NCBI GenBank assembly: GCA_009885825.1
Contig: VFJY01000011.1
Coordinates: 25,636-89,635, forward strand
DNA length: 64,000 nucleotides
Direction: 5' to 3'
Source: Rhodobiaceae bacterium
GTDB taxonomy: Bacteria; Pseudomonadota; Alphaproteobacteria; Rhizobiales; Aestuariivirgaceae
Shown here: one piece after another, positions 56,413 through 64,000 of the stretch
Layout of the letters: each line of letters opens with the position of its first letter
Numbering within the stretch: the first letter of the stretch is position 1
Notes under the pieces: generated by a model
Seen by the model: the letters and a program-made list of their open reading frames with translations, nothing else
What the model was told of the DNA's origin: nothing
Database searches by the model: none
Position numbers and translations under genes: made by a program

Positions 56413-57435
56413 ATGAAACGGTTTTTCTTTTGCCTCTCCCTGCTGTTGCCCATTGGCGCGGCCCAAGCCGCATCAGACACAGGGATCACCATTCGCAATA
56501 TTTCCGCAGCCCATCATGGCCGCAGCATTGAGATGGCCGTGCTCTATCCCGGCCAGGGCGGCGAGGCGACTTCGCTTGGCGAGAATGGTGTTTTCTACGG
56601 CGTTCCTGTGTATGATGGTGCTGCGCCTCTGCCCGGCAAACATCCCGTCGTGTTGCTCTCCCACGGTTGGGGTGGGAATTTCAAACGCATGGGCTGGCTC
56701 AGCAAGGGACTTGTTGACAAGGGCGCCATTGTGATCGCTGTCAACCACCCGAACAGTACCACGGGCGATCTCGACAATCTCGACGCGCTCAACCATTGGA
56801 CCCGCGCCCAGGACCTCAGCGCCGCGCTGGATCAGGTCCTGGGCGATCCTGCTTTCGCTGGCAGCATCGACGCCACGCGCATCTATGCCACAGGATTTTC
56901 CTACGGCGGCTGGACAGCGCTTTCTCTCGGTGGTCTGAAAGGGCAGCGTGATGGTCTTGAGCGATTCTGTAACGATCCTGCCAAGGCAACGTCCCATTGC
57001 GACGACATCCTGAAAGCGGGAATCAAAATCGCTGATATTGACCACACGAAGTGGGAAGCGTCCTACAAGGACAGTCGCATCTCCGCTGTGGCAGCAATTG
57101 ATCCAGCCCTGACCTGGGGACTGACCGGCGCGGACGCCGCAGAATTGGACGTGCCGGTCCTCTTGCTTGGCTTGGGCGACGACGAGGACCGCCTGCATGC
57201 GACAGATACAGGGCCGAAAGGCAGCAATTTTCAAACGCTCCTTGCGGCAGCCAAGGTCGAACAAATTGCTCCGGCCACACACTTCACGGCCCTCGGCCTG
57301 TGCAAGCCAAATGGCGAAGCCATTTTGAAAGAGGAAAAGGACGACCCCGTCTGCACGGACCCTGTAGGTACAGATCGCAACGCAGTACAGGACAAGATCA
57401 TCACGAGCATCGCCCGCCTATTTGAGCTTGAATAA
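56413..57435 (+). CDS. Secreted alpha/beta hydrolase (dienelactone hydrolase-like)
   Basis: Signal peptide; HPVVLLSHGWGGNFKRMGWLSKGLVDKGAIVIAVNHPNSTTGD; IYATGFSYGGWTALSLGG. Confidence 0.88.
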   Translation: MKRFFFCLSLLLPIGAAQAASDTGITIRNISAAHHGRSIEMAVLYPGQGGEATSLGENGVFYGVPVYDGAAPLPGKHPVVLLSHGWGGNFKRMGWLSKGLVDKGAIVIAVNHPNSTTGDLDNLDALNHWTRAQDLSAALDQVLGDPAFAGSIDATRIYATGFSYGGWTALSLGGLKGQRDGLERFCNDPAKATSHCDDILKAGIKIADIDHTKWEASYKDSRISAVAAIDPALTWGLTGADAAELDVPVLLLGLGDDEDRLHATDTGPKGSNFQTLLAAAKVEQIAPATHFTALGLCKPNGEAILKEEKDDPVCTDPVGTDRNAVQDKIITSIARLFELE

Positions 57436-57445
57436 AGAATGAAAG

Positions 57446-57475
57446 TCCGGCACTGCGTCGCGTGGCCGGATTTTT
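57446..57475 (+). terminator. Rho-independent terminator downstream of the hydrolase gene
   Basis: TCCGGC ... GCCGGA followed directly by TTTTT. Confidence 0.65.
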
Positions 57476-57476
57476 C

Positions 57477-58874
57477 CTATTCGGCGGCTTCCACCGAGTC
57501 ATCGTCATCAACGCGGGGACGTGACGCCATTTCTTTTTTCAGCTCTTCAGCCACGAGGAACGAAAGTTCCAGGGCCTGGCTGGCGTTGAGGCGCGGATCG
57601 CAGAAGGTGTGGTAGCGGTCGTTGAGGTCTTCATCGCGCAGCGCCCGGAGGCCGCCGGTGCATTCCGTCACGTCCTTGCCGGTCATCTCCACATGGACGC
57701 CGCCCGCATGGGTGCCTTCAGATTGGTGGATGGCCATGAAGCGACGCACCTCCGTCATGATGGCATCGAAGGGCCGGGTCTTGTAGCCGGACGTCGCCTT
57801 GATGGTGTTGCCGTGCATGGGATCGCAGGACCAGACCACGACGCGGCCCTCGCGCTTCACGGCGCGAATGAGTTCCGGCAAATGCTTGTCAACCTTGTCA
57901 GCACCAAAGCGCGCGATGAGGGTCAAGCGGCCCGGCTCATTTTGCGGATTCAGCTTGTCGATGAGGTTGATGAGGTCATCGGGTTTCAGGGTTGGGCCGC
58001 ATTTGAGGCCGATGGGGTTTTTGATGCCGCGGCAGAATTCGATGTGGGCGTGATCGGCCTGGCGGGTGCGATCGCCCACCCACAGCATATGGCCCGATGT
58101 TGCATACCAATCGCCGCTGGTTGAATCCACCCGGGTGAGCGCCTGCTCAAACCCCAGAAGCAGGGCCTCATGGCTGGTGAAGAAATCCGTCTGGCGCAGT
58201 TGCGGTGCGGTGTCGGCATTGATGCCGCAGGCCCGCATGAAGCCCAACGCTTCCGTGATGCGATCCGACAATTCCTGGTAGCGCTCGAAGGCGGGCGAAT
58301 CCTTCAAATTGCTCAGCGTCCATTTATGGACGTGTTCAAGATTGGCATAGCCACCTTGCGCGAAGGCGCGCAGCAGGTTGAGCGTGGCGGCGGATTGGCG
58401 ATAGGCCATGATCTGGCGCTCGGGATCGGGCTTGCGGCCCTCAACCGTCACTTCGCTGTCATTGATGATGTCGCCGCGATAGATTGGGTATTCCACGCCG
58501 CCAATCGTTTCCGTGGGCGAAGAACGCGGCTTGGCGAACTGTCCGGCGATGCGGCCCACTTTCACAATGGGCTGGCCGCCGGCGAAGGTCATGACCACGG
58601 ACATCTGCAGGAACACCCGGAAGAAATCGCGGATATTGTCGGCTGAATGCTCGGCGAAGCTTTCGGCGCAATCGCCGCCCTGCAACAGGAAAGCCTTGCC
58701 TTCGGCCACCCGCGCCAATTTGCGCTTCAGTTTGCGGGCCTCGCCTGCGAACACCAATGGCGGAAAGCCTGCCAGCTGCTTTTCAACGATGGCAAGCTTG
58801 TCCTTGTCGGCATAGTCCGGCACCTGCACAACGGGGAATTTCCTCCAGCTGTCGGGTGACCAATTCGTTAACAT
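57477..58874 (-). CDS. Class II 3-deoxy-7-phosphoheptulonate synthase
   Basis: [72 protein letters not shown]. Confidence 0.97.
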   Translation of the reverse strand: MLTNWSPDSWRKFPVVQVPDYADKDKLAIVEKQLAGFPPLVFAGEARKLKRKLARVAEGKAFLLQGGDCAESFAEHSADNIRDFFRVFLQMSVVMTFAGGQPIVKVGRIAGQFAKPRSSPTETIGGVEYPIYRGDIINDSEVTVEGRKPDPERQIMAYRQSAATLNLLRAFAQGGYANLEHVHKWTLSNLKDSPAFERYQELSDRITEALGFMRACGINADTAPQLRQTDFFTSHEALLLGFEQALTRVDSTSGDWYATSGHMLWVGDRTRQADHAHIEFCRGIKNPIGLKCGPTLKPDDLINLIDKLNPQNEPGRLTLIARFGADKVDKHLPELIRAVKREGRVVVWSCDPMHGNTIKATSGYKTRPFDAIMTEVRRFMAIHQSEGTHAGGVHVEMTGKDVTECTGGLRALRDEDLNDRYHTFCDPRLNASQALELSFLVAEELKKEMASRPRVDDDDSVEAAE

Positions 58875-58952
58875 TTGCGCTACTCCAAACCGTCGAAACT
58901 GCGGCTTATACACATAGTCGTTTCAGGTATCCAGCAGAACCGGGAAATTCCG

Positions 58953-59180
58953 TTAAGGGGTCCTGCGATATTTCTTCAGAAAGTCGGTAAATGAGGTTTC
59001 CGCCGAACGAAAGGCAATCTGCCGCTCAACGTCCCAATATTTGAGGTTTTCCAGCTTTATGGGGTCGCCGGTCACACCACAGCGGACGAAATCACCCTCG
59101 CGCATAACCTGAAAATCGGCGTTCAGGTATTTCAACTTTGCCTCGCGTTGCCCGGGCAGGCCGGAATCCAGGAAATTCAT
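58953..59180 (-). CDS. DUF2093 domain-containing protein
   Basis: AKLKYLNADFQVMREGDFVRCGVTGDPIKLENLKYWDVERQIAFRSAETSFTDFLKKYRR. Confidence 0.88.
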   Translation of the reverse strand: MNFLDSGLPGQREAKLKYLNADFQVMREGDFVRCGVTGDPIKLENLKYWDVERQIAFRSAETSFTDFLKKYRRTP

Positions 59181-59192
59181 GTGTCGTCCTTG

Positions 59193-60593
59193 TCAAAACA
59201 ATTCGCCTTGCGCGGTTTTTTTGCGGGCTGTTACGTCCAATTTGTCATCTGCGAACTCAATTTTCAAGGCTTGTCCCGGTGTGACCGCGGATGCCAGTCG
59301 AATAGGCGCGTCATTGGCATCGCGCACGACAGCAAAGCCCCGCGCCAGAACGGATTTGTAACTCATGGCGGCGAGGAGTTTTGACTCGGAGGCCAGCCTG
59401 TCCTTGAAGGTTTGCAATGCCCTGGACATGGCGCGGTGGTGACGGAGGCCCAGATCGCCTAGCCGCCGTTTCTGCTCCACCTGCCGCTGCTGAATGGGCG
59501 CAAAGCTGAGGCGGCCGGAAATCCGCGCGAGGTCAACCCGGTGATGCTGCACATTGGAGCGCAACGCCTGGGGCAGCCTTGCGGCCACCGTGTCAAATCG
59601 CTGGCGCACGAGAGCCAGAAACTCATCGGGCTTTGGCAGGGCGCGCGCGGCGGAGCGCAGCTTGGTGCGGCGCTCATCGAAAAACCGGGCCATGCCCCTG
59701 CTCTGCCTGGCATTGAGCGAGGCCAGTTCCGCCAGCAAATCCGCCCGCACCGGAACGGCGCGTTCGGCGGCCGCTGTGGGCGTGGGCGCGCGGTGATCGC
59801 TCACGAGGTCAATCAGTGTGGTATCGGTTTCGTGGCCCACGGCGGAGATCACTGGGATCCTGCTTTCGGCCACGGCGCGAACGACGATTTCCTCGTTGAA
59901 GCCCCAGAGGTCTTCCAGCGAGCCGCCGCCCCTTGCCACGATCAGCAGGTCTGGCCCATTGGCCATGTCATTGAAGCCCCGGACGGCTGCCGCCACTTCT
60001 GCGGCTGATGTTTCGCCCTGTACGCGCACGGGCCAGACCATGACATGGCGGGGAAAGCGGTCGCTCAAGCGATGCAGAATATCGCGGATCACGGCACCAG
60101 TGGGCGACGTCACAATGCCGATGAGCTTTGGCAAATAGGGCAGCGGTTTTTTGCGGTCCGCATCGAACAGGCCTTCCGCCGCCAGTTTGCGCTTGCGCTC
60201 CTCCAGTAGGACCATGAGTGCGCCAACCCCTGCGGGCTCAATATTTTCGATGACGATCTGGTAATTGGATTTGCCGGGATAAGAAGTGATCTTGCCGGTG
60301 GCTACAACCTCCAACCCCTCCTGCATCTTGGCGCGAACCTTGGAGAAAACGCCGCGCCAGATCACAGCGTCAAGCTTGGCCCCTTCGTCCTTGATGGAGA
60401 AATAGCAGTGACCAGACGAATGCGGGCCCCGATAGCCGGAAATTTCGCCCCGCACGCGCACATGCCCGAAAGTATCCTCCAGCGTCTTTTTAAGCGCGTG
60501 GGAAATCTCGGTCACCGAATATTCGGCGACATTCAGCTTCGGCGCTTCGGTGATTTCGCCGGTTTCAGGGTCGTAGGGCCAATCGGTGGACAT
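59193..60593 (-). CDS. xseA: Exodeoxyribonuclease VII large subunit
   Basis: [97 protein letters not shown]. Confidence 0.96.
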   Translation of the reverse strand: MSTDWPYDPETGEITEAPKLNVAEYSVTEISHALKKTLEDTFGHVRVRGEISGYRGPHSSGHCYFSIKDEGAKLDAVIWRGVFSKVRAKMQEGLEVVATGKITSYPGKSNYQIVIENIEPAGVGALMVLLEERKRKLAAEGLFDADRKKPLPYLPKLIGIVTSPTGAVIRDILHRLSDRFPRHVMVWPVRVQGETSAAEVAAAVRGFNDMANGPDLLIVARGGGSLEDLWGFNEEIVVRAVAESRIPVISAVGHETDTTLIDLVSDHRAPTPTAAAERAVPVRADLLAELASLNARQSRGMARFFDERRTKLRSAARALPKPDEFLALVRQRFDTVAARLPQALRSNVQHHRVDLARISGRLSFAPIQQRQVEQKRRLGDLGLRHHRAMSRALQTFKDRLASESKLLAAMSYKSVLARGFAVVRDANDAPIRLASAVTPGQALKIEFADDKLDVTARKKTAQGELF

Positions 60594-60664
60594 TGTCTCG
60601 GTTTCGCTATGATTCCCGCCCATCAAATGGCAGAAGCCTGCGAAAGGCAAGGATCGAGTTTGAC

Positions 60665-61924
60665 ATGAATGTTTTGCTGATAGGATCGGGGGGCCGCGAA
60701 CATGCGCTGGCCTGGGCGATTTCCGCCAGCCCGTTGCTCACCCGGCTTTACTGCACGCCAGGCAATCCGGGCATTGGCGAGGTCGCCGAACTGGTGGCGC
60801 TCGATGTCACCAACCACGCCGCAGTCATTGCCTTCTGCCAGACCCAAAACATCAAATTTGTGGTGGTGGGGCCGGAAGCGCCGTTGGTGGCGGGGCTGGT
60901 GGATGATCTGAAGCGCGCTGGCATCAAGGCCTTTGGGCCATCAAAATTTGCAGCCCAGCTCGAAGGCTCCAAGGGTTTCACCAAGGACATTTGCGCCAAA
61001 TACAATATCCCGACTGCCGCCTATGGCCGGTTCAAGGACTTGGAAAAAGCCCACGCCTATCTAACCCAACACGGCGCTCCCATTGTGATCAAGGCGGATG
61101 GGCTGGCGGCTGGCAAGGGTGTGACCGTTGCCATGACCTTGCCCGAAGCCAAAGCCGCGCTGGCTGAAATATTCTCCGGCCGCTTTGGCGAAGCGGAATG
61201 TGTGATCGAGGAATTTCTGGAAGGCGAAGAGGCCAGTTTTTTTTTGTTGTCCGACGGTGTTCACACCTTGCCGCTAGCCACCGCGCAGGATCACAAGCGC
61301 GTGGGTGATGGCGACACGGGCCCCAACACGGGCGGGATGGGGGCCTATTCTCCAGCGCCTTGCATGACGGACGCGCTGTGCGCCGAGGCGCTGGAAAAAA
61401 TCGTCACGCCAACCGTGCGCGCCCTGGCCGGCATGGGCCACCCCTATGTGGGCGTTCTCTACGCCGGGCTGATCCTCACCAAGGATGGCCCCAAGCTCAT
61501 CGAATACAACGCGCGCTTTGGCGATCCGGAAACCCAGGTTTTGATGCTGCGGCTGCGCGATGATATCCTGACCCTCATGCTCGCAACTGTTGATGGCACA
61601 CTGGATAAAATTTCTGTCCGATGGCGGGATGACTTTGCGCTCACCGTCGTCATGGCCGCCAAGGGTTACCCGAACGATTATGTGAAGGGCACAGAGATCA
61701 AAGGCCTGGACCAGGATTTTAGCGAGGACCTTCAGGTGTTCCATGCGGGCACCGCGATGAGCAACGGAAAGCTAGTTGCCAATGGCGGACGTGTGTTGAA
61801 TGTTTCGGCGCTCGGCAAAACCGCAGCCGAGGCCCAGCAGAAAGCCTATGCCGCAGTTGACAAGATAAACTGGCCGGAAGGCTTCTGCCGCCGCGATATT
61901 GGATGGAGGGCGATCAAGGCATGA
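60665..61924 (+). CDS. purD: Phosphoribosylamine--glycine ligase
   Basis: [80 protein letters not shown]. Confidence 0.98.
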   Translation: MNVLLIGSGGREHALAWAISASPLLTRLYCTPGNPGIGEVAELVALDVTNHAAVIAFCQTQNIKFVVVGPEAPLVAGLVDDLKRAGIKAFGPSKFAAQLEGSKGFTKDICAKYNIPTAAYGRFKDLEKAHAYLTQHGAPIVIKADGLAAGKGVTVAMTLPEAKAALAEIFSGRFGEAECVIEEFLEGEEASFFLLSDGVHTLPLATAQDHKRVGDGDTGPNTGGMGAYSPAPCMTDALCAEALEKIVTPTVRALAGMGHPYVGVLYAGLILTKDGPKLIEYNARFGDPETQVLMLRLRDDILTLMLATVDGTLDKISVRWRDDFALTVVMAAKGYPNDYVKGTEIKGLDQDFSEDLQVFHAGTAMSNGKLVANGGRVLNVSALGKTAAEAQQKAYAAVDKINWPEGFCRRDIGWRAIKA

Positions 61925-62745
61925 AAATTGGATTGGCTCTTGGCGGCGGCGGTGCGCGGGGGTTGGCGCATATTCCCATGCTGGAAGTTTTTGACGAGAT
62001 GGGTTTGAAGCCCGCAGTCATCGCTGGCTGCAGCATGGGCGCTCTTATCGGCGCTGCCTATGCCTCCGGCATGACGGCAAAGGAAATCCGCGAACAGGCC
62101 GAGAAAATCCTGGGCAACCGCATAGACGCGGCGCGCTACGTCTTCGGCACGCGCAAATCGCGACTGCGCGATATCCTCTCCCTGAAAGGCCTGACCACCC
62201 TGCATCTCCACGGCGAGAAGCTGGTTGATCTGGCGCTCCCCGACCATCTGCCCAAAAACATCGAAGACACGAAAATTCCCTTTCACGTGGTCACCACGGA
62301 TTTTGAATTGATGGAAGAGCGGTTGATTTCCAGCGGCAACATGGTGCAGGCGGTGGCAGCCTCCATCGCCATTCCAGGCGTGATCGTGGCGCCGCAAATT
62401 GAAGGCCATATTCATGTGGATGGCGGCGTGACCAACCCGGTGCCCTTCGATCACGTGCGCGAAGGCATGGATATCGTGGTGGCCATTGATGTCACCGGCA
62501 AGCCCAAGCTCTCAGGCCGCAAACACGCCACCAACATGGAACTGGCTGTGGGCGCCATGCTCATCATGTTCAACCAGCTCGCCGACCTCCGCCGCGCCGC
62601 GGCGCCACCCGATATCTACATCAGCCCCAAGGTCGACCAATTCGGCTCCGGCGACTTCTTCAAGCTGCGCGAAATATTTGAATCGGCGAGCGCCAGCAAG
62701 GACCAGTTGAAACGGGCGATTGAGTTGAGGTTGAAGGGTCTATAA
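61921..62745 (+). CDS. Patatin-like phospholipase family protein
   Basis: [54 protein letters not shown]; overlaps purD stop (ATGA). Confidence 0.94.
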   Translation: MKIGLALGGGGARGLAHIPMLEVFDEMGLKPAVIAGCSMGALIGAAYASGMTAKEIREQAEKILGNRIDAARYVFGTRKSRLRDILSLKGLTTLHLHGEKLVDLALPDHLPKNIEDTKIPFHVVTTDFELMEERLISSGNMVQAVAASIAIPGVIVAPQIEGHIHVDGGVTNPVPFDHVREGMDIVVAIDVTGKPKLSGRKHATNMELAVGAMLIMFNQLADLRRAAAPPDIYISPKVDQFGSGDFFKLREIFESASASKDQLKRAIELRLKGL

Positions 62746-62837
62746 AAACTTGCCTGAGAATTAGTTCTGTCACTGATGGAGCCAATATTTGACGATATGA
62801 TCGACACCGGAAAGGATTTTGTAAGCGCTGTGTTATG

Positions 62838-62870
62838 AGGCTGGCGGCATACTGATTGTGACGCCAGCCT
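62838..62870 (+). promoter_or_regulatory. 9-bp-stem hairpin enclosing the GTG start codon of the PACE-like gene
   Basis: AGGCTGGCG-GCATACTGATTGTGA-CGCCAGCCT; GTG at 62858-62860 lies in the loop. Confidence 0.5.
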
Positions 62871-63247
62871 ATGGATTTATATTTGGCAAGGCGACTATCG
62901 ATTCACTCGCGCTCATCGTGGTCTTGTCAATCGCTTTCATGATCTGGGCCTCGCTCTACAACACGCTCTATGACATCATCGAGTTTCGCCTGACGCGGCG
63001 CGTAGCCAGCGACCGGCCACATGCCTGGCGCGGCGTGCATGCCATATTGCACGGCATAACGGGCATGCTCATCACAATACCAATCATCCTGCTGATGACG
63101 GAACATGGCTTCCGGACCGCAGTTGTGATTGATGTCGGCCTGACACTGTTTTACACGGGCCACGCCTACCTGTTCTATCTTGCTTTCGACTGGTGGCGGC
63201 CAGTGCAACTGGCAACCAATGCAACGTCATCCAGTCGGCCAGACTAG
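62858..63247 (+). CDS. PACE family (chlorhexidine-type) efflux transporter
   Basis: IWASLYNTLYDIIEFRLTRRVASDRPHAWRGVHAILHG...FYTGHAYLFYLAFDWWRPV; 4 predicted TM helices; non-ATG start. Confidence 0.82.
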   Translation: MTPAYGFIFGKATIDSLALIVVLSIAFMIWASLYNTLYDIIEFRLTRRVASDRPHAWRGVHAILHGITGMLITIPIILLMTEHGFRTAVVIDVGLTLFYTGHAYLFYLAFDWWRPVQLATNATSSSRPD

Positions 63248-63699
63248 CGCCTCGCCCTGAAGAACTCCCGCAACAATTCCTGCCCTCTCGCCTCGCCGAT
63301 GCCGCCATAGACCTCTGGCTTGTGGTGGCAGGTGGGTTGGGTGAAAAATCTCGGCCCATTCTCGACAGCGCCCATCTTCGCGTCGGACGCGGCGAAGTAC
63401 AATCTTCTGATGCGGGCGTGCGAAATGGCGCCTGTGCACATGGCGCAGGGCTCGAGGGTGACGTAGAGATCGCAGTCGATGAGGCGTTCGGAGCCAAGCT
63501 TATGCGCTGCCGCGCGAATGGCGATCATTTCGGCGTGCGCCGTAGGGTCGCGGTCAGTTAAAGTGCGATTTGCCGCCACTGCCAAAATATTACCCAATTT
63601 ATCCACGACCACAGCGCCCACGGGAACTTCGCCTGATTTGGCCGCCGCTTCGGCTGCGGTGAAGGCCCGCAACATCGGCTCTGGTAGTTTGTGCGTCAT
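63244..63699 (-). CDS. tadA: tRNA-adenosine deaminase
   Basis: PTAHAEMIAIRAAAHKLGSERLIDCDLYVTLEPCAMCTGAISHARIRRLYFAASDAKMGAVENGPRFF. Confidence 0.96.
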   Translation of the reverse strand: MTHKLPEPMLRAFTAAEAAAKSGEVPVGAVVVDKLGNILAVAANRTLTDRDPTAHAEMIAIRAAAHKLGSERLIDCDLYVTLEPCAMCTGAISHARIRRLYFAASDAKMGAVENGPRFFTQPTCHHKPEVYGGIGEARGQELLREFFRARR

Positions 63700-63736
63700 C
63701 GTGCGACATCAGCCCTAAAGCGAGGTCAAGGTCAAG

Positions 63737-64000
63737 ATGAGTGAATTTGAGGGCGAGCGGATTGCCAAGGTCATTGCGCGGGCGGGCGTGTGCTCGAGGC
63801 GCGAGGCCGAGCAATTGATCGCCGATGGCCATGTGACGCTCAACCACAAGATTCTGAAAACCGCCGCCATCAATGTGACCGAGGCGGACCAGATCCGCAT
63901 CAATGGCAAGCTGTTGCCGCAGGCCGAGGACTCGAAGCTGTGGCGCTATCACAAGCCCGATGGCCTGGTGGTGAGCCACAAGGACCCGCAAGGGCGGCCA
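63737..64000 (+). CDS. rluB: Ribosomal pseudouridine synthase RluB-like, 5' part (runs off window end)
   Basis: MSEFEGERIAKVIARAGVCSRREAEQLIADGHVTLNHKILKTAAINVTEADQIRINGKLLPQ...WRYHKPDGLVVSHKDPQGRP: S4 domain and RsuA/RluB start. Confidence 0.88.
   Translation, partial: MSEFEGERIAKVIARAGVCSRREAEQLIADGHVTLNHKILKTAAINVTEADQIRINGKLLPQAEDSKLWRYHKPDGLVVSHKDPQGRP

Overview
64 kb window of ordinary, gene-dense alphaproteobacterial chromosome (gene content suggests Hyphomicrobiales/Rhizobiales; taxonomy is inferred). I annotate about 62 protein-coding genes, mostly housekeeping and transport: purM-purN, purD, ndk, cysS, cimA, class II DAHP synthase, xseA, pssA-psd, tadA, holC, nhaD-nhaA, a polyamine uptake/catabolism cluster, an Opp-type peptide ABC operon, an amino-acid ABC operon, an ABC-F ATPase and an Atm1-type exporter. 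I saw no rRNA, tRNA, CRISPR array, prophage or complete insertion sequence. The most unusual parts are: (1) a three-gene cassette of tiny membrane/secreted proteins at 7640-8168, linked by successive ATGA overlaps, whose third member (56 aa) falls below the supplied ORF-length cutoff; (2) a DUF559 nuclease-like ORF bounded by REP-like repeats and fitted between cysS and cimA with ATGA overlaps on both sides; (3) a fused APH-type kinase / class III PLP enzyme inside a polyamine operon; (4) a perfect 21-bp palindrome between a WYL regulator and a GST gene; (5) several leader hairpins, including a 9-bp stem that encloses the GTG start of a PACE-like transporter and overlaps a 6-codon mini-ORF. 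All assignments were made by reading the sequence; no database search was run.
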